DNA of 40,126 bases, taken from NCBI GenBank assembly GCA_051008895.1, contig JBPCXI010000137.1, forward strand, positions 1 through 40,126, read 5' to 3'. This document shows positions 25,085 to 32,318 of this stretch, in pieces. The position numbers and the translations under genes are program-made. The notes under the pieces are model-generated. The model saw nothing but the letters and a program-made list of their open reading frames with translations, searched no databases and was not told the DNA's origin. Origin of the DNA: SMWD01 sp051008895 (GTDB taxonomy: Bacteria; Pseudomonadota; Gammaproteobacteria; Steroidobacterales; GCA-2729495). Positions within the stretch are counted from its first letter, which is position 1. Every line of letters begins with the position of its first letter.

Positions 25085-25746
25085 GCGTTCGCCTGCTCAG
25101 GCTCGTTCGCTACGCATCCATTCTGCTGATCTGCTCGCTCGCCGGCTACTACGCCGGCGTTTTCGTATTCGCGCCGGACAACACGGTAACGATCACGCCA
25201 CAAATGCTGGCGGACGCGAAGACGACCGTGGCAACGCCGGAAAACGACGCTGCGCCTGACGCACTGCCGCTAACGCTCCCCGATATACAACTCGCGGACC
25301 TCGGCGGCGAAATGCGTTCGTTGAGCGAATGGGCGGACGGCCCGTTGGTGATCAATTTCTGGGCGACGTGGTGCGCGCCGTGCCTGCGTGAAATGCCGAT
25401 GCTCGAAAACGTCTGGCAGGAGCGTCAGGGCGATTCGCTGACAATCGTCGGCATTGCCGTCGACCGGATCGACGCGGTCACGCCGTACGTCGAAAAAACC
25501 GGCGTCACGTACCCGATCCTCGTCGGCGGGTCCGATGCGATGGAGGCGGCCGAGGCGTTCGGCCCCGATTTCGCGGGCCTGCCGTACACGGTTTTCGTGG
25601 CCGGCGGTGGCAAGGTGATCGGCGTTTTTTCCGGCGAGCTGGAACGGGATCGGCTGGAGGCCATGCTCGAGATCGTCGCCGACGCGACTGACGGTCGCAT
25701 ACCTATCGATGCCGCCCGTGCCCGACTGCGCGAGGACGCGACCTGA
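25081..25746 (+). CDS. TlpA/ResA-like membrane-anchored thioredoxin
   Basis: This 221-aa periplasmic thioredoxin-fold protein has an N-terminal membrane anchor (about residues 8-28). Its active site is Cys98-Ala-Pro-Cys101 in FWATWCAPCLREMP, and GLPYTVFV supplies the cis-proline region. Such proteins reduce cytochrome c apoproteins or other disulfides. The gene overlaps dsbD by four bases with a TTG start, so DsbD is its likely electron donor. The specific client is not evident. Confidence 0.88.
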   Translation: MSVRLLRLVRYASILLICSLAGYYAGVFVFAPDNTVTITPQMLADAKTTVATPENDAAPDALPLTLPDIQLADLGGEMRSLSEWADGPLVINFWATWCAPCLREMPMLENVWQERQGDSLTIVGIAVDRIDAVTPYVEKTGVTYPILVGGSDAMEAAEAFGPDFAGLPYTVFVAGGGKVIGVFSGELERDRLEAMLEIVADATDGRIPIDAARARLREDAT

Positions 25747-25791
25747 GCGAAACCTTTTGTCGCGAAAGTGCTGGCAATTGCGATGAAAATG

Positions 25792-25797
25792 TATAAA
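25792..25797 (+). promoter_or_regulatory. Possible -10 element upstream of aroQ
   Basis: TATAAA lies about 35 bases before the aroQ ATG, in a locally AT-rich gap after the thioredoxin gene. The sequence 17 bases upstream (TGCTGG) is a poor -35. If real, it would start the long aroQ-to-purD plus-strand run. Confidence 0.35.
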
Positions 25798-25832
25798 CTT
25801 GCGCCCATCTACGCGCGAGCGACCCGATCTCG

Positions 25833-26279
25833 ATGGCCAACATCCTGCTGCTCAACGGTCCGAACCTGAACCTGCTCGGCACCCGGGAACCCGGGGTCTA
25901 CGGCAGCACGACGCTCGGGGAAATCGAGCAGCGCCTGGCGGCAGCGGCGCAGCAGCTTGGCCACTCTCTGAACGCGGCGCAGAGCAATGCCGAGGCCGAG
26001 CTCGTCGACCTGATCCAGAAAGCATCCGGCAATACGGATTTCATCATTTTCAATCCGGGCGCTTTCACGCACACCAGCGTCGCATTGCGTGACGCGCTGC
26101 TGGCGGTGGCGATTCCGTTCATAGAAATCCACATCAGCAACGTGCACGCGCGCGAAGAATTTCGCCAGCGATCGTTTTTCTCGGACATCGCGGTCGGCAC
26201 GATAATCGGCCTCGGTCCGCACGGCTACGAACTTGCGCTGCTGTCGGCCGACGAGCAACTGAAAAACGGCACCAACTGA
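25833..26279 (+). CDS. aroQ: Type II 3-dehydroquinate dehydratase AroQ
   Basis: AroQ dehydrates 3-dehydroquinate to 3-dehydroshikimate in the shikimate pathway. The 148-aa dodecameric-type enzyme shows LLLNGPNLNLLGTREPGVYG with the catalytic Tyr, the FIIFNPGAFTHTSVALRDAL loop, and IEIHISNVHAREEFR with the catalytic His. The length is typical. It sits 20 bases upstream of accB, an arrangement seen in many proteobacteria. Confidence 0.97.
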   Translation: MANILLLNGPNLNLLGTREPGVYGSTTLGEIEQRLAAAAQQLGHSLNAAQSNAEAELVDLIQKASGNTDFIIFNPGAFTHTSVALRDALLAVAIPFIEIHISNVHAREEFRQRSFFSDIAVGTIIGLGPHGYELALLSADEQLKNGTN

Positions 26280-26299
26280 ATTCTATCGGGGAACGGCTA

Positions 26300-26776
26300 A
26301 TGGACATTCGCAAGGTCAAGAAATTAATTGAACTGCTCGAATCGTCGGGGATCGCAGAACTCGAGATTACCGAGGGCGAGGAATCGGTCCGTATCAGTCG
26401 CTTGCCGTCGCCCGCGCCGGTCGCATACGCGGCGGCGCCGGCTGTCCCGGTTCCCGCCGCGGCCGCACCCCCGGCCGCAGCTCCGGTTCCGGCAGCTGCC
26501 CCAGCGCCAACCGCGGCGCCGAACGTTGCGGACGGGCCGGAGGGAACGCGCATCGAAGCGCCGATGGTCGGCACGTTCTATTCGGCGTCGTCGCCCGACG
26601 CGGAACCCTTCGTCAAGGTGGGCGACGAGGTCAACGCAGGCGACACGCTGTGCATTATCGAAGCGATGAAAATGATGAACCAGATCGAGGCCGAGGTATC
26701 GGGTCGCATTGCGGCTATCCAGGTGCAGAACGGCGAGCCGGTCGAGTTCGGCCAGGTCCTGTTTGTGATTAATTGA
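26300..26776 (+). CDS. accB: Biotin carboxyl carrier protein of acetyl-CoA carboxylase
   Basis: AccB carries the biotin that shuttles CO2 between AccC and the carboxyltransferase in the first step of fatty-acid synthesis. The 158-aa product has an N-terminal helical region (MDIRKVKKLIELLESSGI), an Ala/Pro-rich flexible linker (about residues 40-80) and the biotinyl domain. The biotinylated Lys is residue 124 in IEAMKMMNQIEAEV, 34 residues from the C-terminus as in E. coli. It overlaps the accC start by one base (TGATG). Confidence 0.98.
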   Translation: MDIRKVKKLIELLESSGIAELEITEGEESVRISRLPSPAPVAYAAAPAVPVPAAAAPPAAAPVPAAAPAPTAAPNVADGPEGTRIEAPMVGTFYSASSPDAEPFVKVGDEVNAGDTLCIIEAMKMMNQIEAEVSGRIAAIQVQNGEPVEFGQVLFVIN

Positions 26777-28116
26777 TGATCGACAAAATCGTTATCGCGA
26801 ATCGCGGCGAGATCGCGCTGCGCATCCAGCGAGCCTGTCGCGAGCTGGGCATCAAGACCGTCGCGGTGCACTCGACGGCCGACAGCAGCCAGAAACACGT
26901 GCTGCTCGCCGACGAGACGGTATGTATCGGACCGCCGGCGTCGGCTGACAGTTACCTGAACATGCCGGCGATCATCAGCGCGGCAGAGGTCACGGACGCC
27001 GGCGCCATCCATCCCGGCTACGGCTTTTTGTCCGAGAACGCCGACTTCGCGGAACGCGTGCAGGACAGCGGCTTTATTTTCATCGGCCCACCGCCGCACG
27101 TGATCCGCACGATGGGCGACAAGGTCGAGGCCATCAAAGCGATGAAGTCGGCGGGCGTGCCTTGCGTGCCCGGTTCCGACGGCCCGCTCGGTGACGAGCC
27201 GGACGAGAACCTGCGACTCGCCCGCGAAATTGGTTACCCGATCATCATCAAGGCGGCGGCCGGCGGCGGCGGCCGCGGCATGCGCGTCGTGCACACGGAG
27301 GCGTCGCTGACGGGCGCTATTACCGTCACACGCGCGGAAGCGCTCGCGGCGTTCGGGGATGACACCGTATACATGGAGAAATTCCTCGACAACCCTCGGC
27401 ATATCGAGTTCCAGGTCCTCGCGGACCGGCACGGCAACGTCGTGCATCTGTTCGAGCGCGACTGCTCCATGCAGCGTCGACACCAGAAAGTCATCGAGGA
27501 GGCGCCGGCACCCGGTATCACGCCGGAACAGCGCGCGAGCCTCGGTGCGCGCTGCGTCAAGGCGTGCGAGGACATCGGTTACCAGAATGCCGGCACGTTC
27601 GAGTTCCTCTTCCAGGACGGCGAGTTTTACTTCATCGAAATGAACACGCGCCTGCAGGTCGAGCACCCGGTCACGGAACTGATCACCGGCATCGACCTGG
27701 TCAAACAACAGCTGCTGGTCGCCGCCGGCAAGCGCCTCGGTTTCGACCAGGACGAGATCACGCTGCGCGGCCACGCGATCGAGTGCCGCATCAACGCAGA
27801 GGACGCGAAAACTTTTACTCCGTCTCCCGGCCGCGTCGAGCTGTGGCATCCGCCCGGCGGACCGGGAATTCGGGTCGACAGTCATTTATATAGCGGCTAT
27901 ATGGTTCCGCCATACTACGACTCGATGATCGGCAAGCTGATTGCGTACGGCGATACGCGCGAGTCCGCGATTGCGCGAATGACCATTGCGCTGTCCGAGA
28001 TGGTCGTGGACGGAATCAATACCAACATTCCGCTGCACCTCGAAATCTGCCAGCACGGCGCGTTTCGCGCGGGCGGCACGAACATCCATTATCTTGAGAA
28101 ACGCCTCGGCCTCTAG
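26776..28116 (+). CDS. accC: Acetyl-CoA carboxylase biotin carboxylase subunit
   Basis: AccC carboxylates the biotin on AccB using ATP and bicarbonate. The 446-aa ATP-grasp enzyme (E. coli 449) begins MIDKIVIANRGEIALR. It has the HPGYGFLSEN motif, the glycine-rich ATP loop KAAAGGGGRGMR, the EEAPAP segment, and FIEMNTRLQVEHPVTE with the catalytic region. The ATG at 26776 overlaps the accB stop; a TTG one codon earlier is unlikely. AccB and AccC are thus translated in balance. Confidence 0.98.
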   Translation: MIDKIVIANRGEIALRIQRACRELGIKTVAVHSTADSSQKHVLLADETVCIGPPASADSYLNMPAIISAAEVTDAGAIHPGYGFLSENADFAERVQDSGFIFIGPPPHVIRTMGDKVEAIKAMKSAGVPCVPGSDGPLGDEPDENLRLAREIGYPIIIKAAAGGGGRGMRVVHTEASLTGAITVTRAEALAAFGDDTVYMEKFLDNPRHIEFQVLADRHGNVVHLFERDCSMQRRHQKVIEEAPAPGITPEQRASLGARCVKACEDIGYQNAGTFEFLFQDGEFYFIEMNTRLQVEHPVTELITGIDLVKQQLLVAAGKRLGFDQDEITLRGHAIECRINAEDAKTFTPSPGRVELWHPPGGPGIRVDSHLYSGYMVPPYYDSMIGKLIAYGDTRESAIARMTIALSEMVVDGINTNIPLHLEICQHGAFRAGGTNIHYLEKRLGL

Positions 28117-28132
28117 GCAGCCCGGAACGCAC

Positions 28133-29014
28133 ATGAGCTGGCTGAAAGCCCGGATCGATGTCGATGCTGCGCTCGTCGAATCGCTCGAAACCGTGCTGCT
28201 CGCGTTCGGCGCGGTCGCGATCGAGCTCGCCGATGCCGCCGATCAGCAGATTCTCGAACCACCGCCGGGCGCAACGCCGCTATGGGATCGAGTGCGGGTG
28301 GCAGCGCTGTTCGAGTCGACGACCAGCGAGACCGATATTCGCCTGGCGATTGCGACCGTCGTGGAACCCGGCGCGCTGACGCCGATCCGGTTCGATATCG
28401 TCGAGCAGGAGGACTGGGTCGGGAAGCTCCGGGATGAACTCGAACCGCTGTGCTTCGGCGACAACTTATGGATTTGCCCGCCCGGCAAGACCTGCCCGGA
28501 CCCGGACGGCATCGTGATCGCGATGGAACCGGGGCTGGCGTTCGGCACGGGCACGCATCCGTCGACGTCGCTATGCCTCGACTGGCTCGCCCGCAACCCG
28601 CCGACGGGACATGCTGTGCTCGACTTCGGCTGCGGCTCCGGCGTTCTGGGCGTCGCGTGCCTCGCGCTCGGCGCGGCAGCGGTCACCGCAGTCGACATCG
28701 ATGAGCAGGCACTGACCGCAACGCGCGATAACGCCGCGCGCAACGGCGTCGGCGACCGCATGACTGTCACCGCGCCGAACGCGCTTGCCGGGACCGACAC
28801 CTTCGATGTCGTCGTCGCCAATATCCTCAGTGGCACGCTGATTGAACTCGAACCGACCCTCCGCCGGCACTGCAGCACTGGCACCGCCCTTGCACTGAGC
28901 GGTATCCTGACGGAACAGGCTGCTGCCGTCGCGGACGGCTATCGCCACTGGGCGTCGCTCGCCGCGGTGACGAAACGCGACGGCTGGGCTTTGCTGACCG
29001 GAACCACGAACTAG
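28133..29014 (+). CDS. prmA: Ribosomal protein L11 methyltransferase PrmA
   Basis: PrmA trimethylates lysines and the N-terminus of ribosomal protein L11. The 293-aa product equals E. coli PrmA in length. An N-terminal substrate-recognition domain is followed by a class I SAM domain with MEPGLAFGTGTHPST, LDFGCGSGVLGVACL and the VVANILSG motif. The frame is open upstream into accC, but the ATG at 28133 gives the family N-terminus MSWLKARIDVD. Its position after accC and before the DUF3426 and dusB-fis genes is common in gammaproteobacteria. Confidence 0.96.
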   Translation: MSWLKARIDVDAALVESLETVLLAFGAVAIELADAADQQILEPPPGATPLWDRVRVAALFESTTSETDIRLAIATVVEPGALTPIRFDIVEQEDWVGKLRDELEPLCFGDNLWICPPGKTCPDPDGIVIAMEPGLAFGTGTHPSTSLCLDWLARNPPTGHAVLDFGCGSGVLGVACLALGAAAVTAVDIDEQALTATRDNAARNGVGDRMTVTAPNALAGTDTFDVVVANILSGTLIELEPTLRRHCSTGTALALSGILTEQAAAVADGYRHWASLAAVTKRDGWALLTGTTN

Positions 29015-29020
29015 ACCTCC

Positions 29021-30922
29021 ATGTACACGCGCTGCCCTCAATGCTCAACGATTTTCCGTGTCACCGCGGAACAGCTGCGTGCCGCGTTGGGTAAGGTGAG
29101 TTGCGGTTCATGCTCCACGACGTTTAACGCGCTGATGGCCCTGAGCGAGGACCTGCCGCAATTGCCGGCCGCCGTCGTGCTGGAATCCGCGGAATCATCG
29201 AACGACGACGATCATGGTGTCGACGACGAGCCGGAATCGGTGGCCGACCATGGCGACGACGATGGCGACAACGATGACTTCGTCGACACGATGGTCGATG
29301 AAGCAGCGGACGCAGCGTTTGTTCCTCGCTACGACGACAACACCGGCATCGAGGAGGTACTCGACGAAGACGCATTCGCTGCTGCCGCAGCACTTGAGCC
29401 GGTGTCTGAACTTGAACCCGAACCTGAACCCGAGCCGAAGCCCGAGCCCGAGCCTGAATCCGACGCTGAGCCCGAACCTGAACCCGACTCCGAACCCGAC
29501 TCTGACTCTGAGCCTGAACCCGACTCCGAAACCGAACCCGACTCTGACTCTGACTCTGACTCTGAGCCCGAGCCTGAGCCCGAACTCGACTCTGACTCTG
29601 AGCCCGAGCCTGACGCCGAGCCCGAAATTGAGGCTGAATCCGACCCCGTCAACGCAGCGGGCGTCTGGGCGGACATCCTTGCGGACGTCGACGAAGACCG
29701 GACCGACAGCGTCGCCGCGGAGGACAGCCAGCAGCACCCACCCGAGGCCGGGGACGCGAAACCAAGCGCCGAAGAACCGGCCTATGATGACGACACCGGC
29801 ATCGAGGAAGTGCTGGACGAAAGCGATTTCGCCGAGGAACCGTCGACTATCGTTAGCGAAGACGACGAACTGGAGTTCAACGCACCGGAGCAGACCTGGT
29901 CCGAGATTTTCGTGCCGCCGGACGAACGGCAGACGCCGTTCGTGCCGCCGACGATGCCGACCGATGGCCCATTGTCGACGCCGGGGATGACGGAATCGAC
30001 GACGGAAGCCGAACTCGACTTCTCACCGCTATCCGCACTCGAGTCGGAGACCGCCGACCCGGAAGAATGGGCGGGCTTCCTGACAGACCTGGAGGACGGC
30101 AGCGATTCGATGTCGGCGCCGGCAACCGCGTCTCAGGTCGAAGACGACGCCTTCACGGACGACGCAGCGCAACCGGTCATCGTGCTGGGCGCCAACGAAG
30201 AAGATCACGGCGATTTCGGTGCCGTGGCGCCGCCGGAGGTCGCGGCCTTACCGGAGTACATTCAGTTCGAGGACACCGGGGCGATAGCCCGCGACGATGC
30301 GTCTCCTTCCGACCCGCTGATCGACTACGAGCCCGAGTTCGTGCCGCCATGGGACACGGAATCGACGGACGACGAGCACGCAACGATTCAACGCATGCTG
30401 CCGGCAAAGCGCAACATCGGCATCGCGGCAGCGCTGATTGTCGCGCTCGGTGTGCAACTCATTCACTTCAATCGTGACGCGCTGGCGGCACACCCAAATT
30501 GGGGTAGTCGCGTGCGCGCCGCGTACACTTTTCTCGGTCAGGATCTTTATCCCGCCTGGAACCTCGACGCATATCGCATCAGCGGTTCGGAAGCCGTCGC
30601 CGGCCGCAGCGCGCCGATGGCCCTGGACGTAATCGCCAACGTCGTCGTCACCGGCGAGCGGGCGGTCGGGTTGCCGCTGATCCGGGTCGCGTTGCGCGAC
30701 CGCTGGTCGAACCCGGTGGCGAGCCGCGTGTTCGTCGCGCAGGAATACCTGCGCGACTTCGCCGAGTGGCCGGCGATGCTGTCGCCCGGCACGTCACTGC
30801 CGGTTGAGATCAGCGTCGCGGATCCGGGCGCTGACGCGCACGGCTACGTCGTCGACGTCTGCCTGCCGCGACGCGCCAGCGGGCTGCAATGCCAGCTGGA
30901 GAAGGACCCGTTCCAGCAGTGA
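29021..30922 (+). CDS. Zinc-ribbon DUF3426 membrane protein with long acidic repeat region
   Basis: An N-terminal MJ0042-type zinc ribbon has Cys5/Cys8 (RCPQCSTIF) and Cys28/Cys31 (SCGSCSTTF). A very long acidic, probably disordered region (about residues 50-460) is rich in Glu-Pro and Asp-Ser dipeptides. One transmembrane helix lies at about 466-485 (IGIAAALIVALGVQLIHF), and the C-terminal DUF3426 domain, about 140 residues, is presumably periplasmic. A motif of about 16 residues beginning YDD(N/D)TGIEEVLDE occurs twice, at about 104 and 255. The family is usually shorter; function is unknown, although it is regularly found near prmA, dusB and fis. Its stop overlaps the dusB ATG (TGATG). Confidence 0.9.
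   Translation: MYTRCPQCSTIFRVTAEQLRAALGKVSCGSCSTTFNALMALSEDLPQLPAAVVLESAESSNDDDHGVDDEPESVADHGDDDGDNDDFVDTMVDEAADAAFVPRYDDNTGIEEVLDEDAFAAAAALEPVSELEPEPEPEPKPEPEPESDAEPEPEPDSEPDSDSEPEPDSETEPDSDSDSDSEPEPEPELDSDSEPEPDAEPEIEAESDPVNAAGVWADILADVDEDRTDSVAAEDSQQHPPEAGDAKPSAEEPAYDDDTGIEEVLDESDFAEEPSTIVSEDDELEFNAPEQTWSEIFVPPDERQTPFVPPTMPTDGPLSTPGMTESTTEAELDFSPLSALESETADPEEWAGFLTDLEDGSDSMSAPATASQVEDDAFTDDAAQPVIVLGANEEDHGDFGAVAPPEVAALPEYIQFEDTGAIARDDASPSDPLIDYEPEFVPPWDTESTDDEHATIQRMLPAKRNIGIAAALIVALGVQLIHFNRDALAAHPNWGSRVRAAYTFLGQDLYPAWNLDAYRISGSEAVAGRSAPMALDVIANVVVTGERAVGLPLIRVALRDRWSNPVASRVFVAQEYLRDFAEWPAMLSPGTSLPVEISVADPGADAHGYVVDVCLPRRASGLQCQLEKDPFQQ
29405..29640. repeat. Hexanucleotide-like Glu-Pro / Asp-Ser coding repeats
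   Basis: The DNA consists of imperfect GAGCCT/GAACCC units (Glu-Pro) and GACTCT units (Asp-Ser), including GACTCT three times in succession near 29540. The frame is preserved. Such a tract is prone to in-frame length variation. Confidence 0.85.
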
Positions 30923-31926
30923 TGGCGACGACGACAACTCGCAGCAGTGCGGCAACGCCGATAATGATCGGTCCGCATCAAATTGACGGCCGCGTTGTAC
31001 TCGCGCCGATGGCCGGTATCTCGGATGCGCCGTTCCGCCGCCTCTGCGTTGACCACGGCGCGGCGTTTGCGGCGACCGAAATGACGCTCGCGAACCACGG
31101 CGTGCGCGCGACTGCGAAAACCGGCAGCCGCCTGGACTTCAGCGGCACGCGGGGCTTGCGTATCGTGCAAATCGCCGGCGGGGACGAGCATCTGCTGGCG
31201 ACCGCGGCCCGCGAGGCGGTCGATCTGGGCGCGGAAATCGTCGACATCAACATGGGTTGTCCGGCAAAAAAAGTGTGCCGCAAACTCGCAGGCTCCGCGC
31301 TGATGAAAGACGAAGATCTGGTCGCGAGAATCCTCGACGCGGTTATCAACGCGGCTGACGTACCGGTTACGCTAAAAATCCGCACGGGCTGGGATACGAC
31401 GCGCAGAAATGGCGTGCGAATCGCGCGCCTCGCTGAACGATCAGGCATCGCCGCAATTGCAGTTCACGGCAGAACAAGGGCTTGCGGATACAAAGGAGAA
31501 GCGGAGTACGAAACCATTCGTAACGTAAAAAGAGCCGTCAACATTCCGGTATTCGCTAACGGCGACATAGACACGCCGCAGAAAGCGTTTAGCGTTTTGC
31601 AAACAACCGGCGCGGACGGAATCATGATCGGGCGCGGAGCGCAAGGTCAACCATGGTTGTTTGATCAGGTCGCAAAATTCGTAACGAGAAATGTTCACGT
31701 ACCGGTTCCCTCTATCGATACACTACGTGATATTATCCTCGCTCACTTGGACACGATATACCGATTCTACGGGGAGCGAATTGGTGTCCGGGTGGCGAAA
31801 AAGCATTTGACCTGGTACTGCAAAAGTCTGGTGAACTCCGAAGCGCTTCGCTTTCAGTTTGTTCGCGCCGAATCTTCCAGCCGGCAAATGCAATTAACAA
31901 CAAATTTTTTCGATCGCGGCCTCTGA
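30922..31926 (+). CDS. dusB: tRNA-dihydrouridine synthase B
   Basis: DusB reduces uridine in the tRNA D-loop using FMN and NADPH. The 334-aa product shows VVLAPMAGISDAPFRRLC, the catalytic cysteine region INMGCPAKKVCRKLAGSAL, VTLKIRTGWD, VHGRTRACGYKG and MIGRGAQGQPW. The ATG at 30922 overlaps the upstream stop. An ATG at 30964 (MIGPHQIDG) would match E. coli DusB better at the N-terminus, and 30889 is possible but less likely. From about 31440 the codon use becomes clearly more A/T-rich than in the 5' half. As in E. coli, it precedes fis. Confidence 0.96.
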   Translation: MATTTTRSSAATPIMIGPHQIDGRVVLAPMAGISDAPFRRLCVDHGAAFAATEMTLANHGVRATAKTGSRLDFSGTRGLRIVQIAGGDEHLLATAAREAVDLGAEIVDINMGCPAKKVCRKLAGSALMKDEDLVARILDAVINAADVPVTLKIRTGWDTTRRNGVRIARLAERSGIAAIAVHGRTRACGYKGEAEYETIRNVKRAVNIPVFANGDIDTPQKAFSVLQTTGADGIMIGRGAQGQPWLFDQVAKFVTRNVHVPVPSIDTLRDIILAHLDTIYRFYGERIGVRVAKKHLTWYCKSLVNSEALRFQFVRAESSSRQMQLTTNFFDRGL

Positions 31927-31977
31927 CAATCAGAAGCTACGCCGCGATTGGAATTCGGGTCGCGGAGAGTTCTGTCG

Positions 31978-32289
31978 GTGGTCACTTCGAAAAAGCACAA
32001 GCAGCTAAGAAAGAAGACGAAGGGGAAAAGAAGGAAGGCGCAACTCACGAACGTGCGCAATCGCCCGTTACGTGATCTGACCTCCGAGGCGCTGAATCGC
32101 TACTTCAAAGATCTGAATGGCCATAGCCCCGGCGATCTCTACGGGCTGGTGCTCAGCGAGGTCGAGGCACCGCTGTTCGAAACCGTGATGGAACACACCC
32201 AAGGCAACCAGAGTCGCGCTGCCGAGATTCTCGGCATCAATCGGGCGACGCTGCGCAAGAAGCTCAAGAACTACTACTTGCTGGACTGA
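31978..32289 (+). CDS. fis: DNA-binding protein Fis, possibly with polybasic N-terminal tail
   Basis: Fis is a nucleoid-associated, growth-phase-regulated DNA-bending protein. The core matches well: LRDLTSEALNRYFKDLNG, DLYGLVLSEVEAPLFETVM, and the helix-turn-helix TQGNQSRAAEILGINRATLR followed by KKLKNYYLLD. With the GTG at 31978, preceded by GGAGAG, the protein is 103 aa and starts with a Lys/Arg-dense tail: 11 of residues 5-20 are basic. This is unlike E. coli Fis, whose N-terminus forms a beta-hairpin arm. Alternatives are a TTG at 31948 and a GTG at 32053, the latter giving a 78-aa form like some short beta-proteobacterial homologues, with a purine-rich leader. It is downstream of dusB, as in enterics. 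Confidence 0.92.
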   Translation: MVTSKKHKQLRKKTKGKRRKAQLTNVRNRPLRDLTSEALNRYFKDLNGHSPGDLYGLVLSEVEAPLFETVMEHTQGNQSRAAEILGINRATLRKKLKNYYLLD

Positions 32290-32318
32290 ACGAGCGCGGC
32301 GGCGCTCGACGAGATTTC

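Noticed and set aside
26578..27885. A 435-codon minus-strand open frame opposite accB-accC
   Set aside because: It lies entirely within clear genes on the other strand and shows no recognisable domain.
29405..29640. Possible CRISPR-like or non-coding repeat array
   Set aside because: The units are 6-12 bp, imperfect, without spacers, and keep the reading frame of the DUF3426 protein.
31854..32060. A minus-strand frame with a hydrophobic, signal-like N-terminus opposite dusB/fis
   Set aside because: The Phe/Leu-rich stretch is the complement of the Lys/Arg-rich purine tract of fis. No ribosome-binding site or family match was seen.
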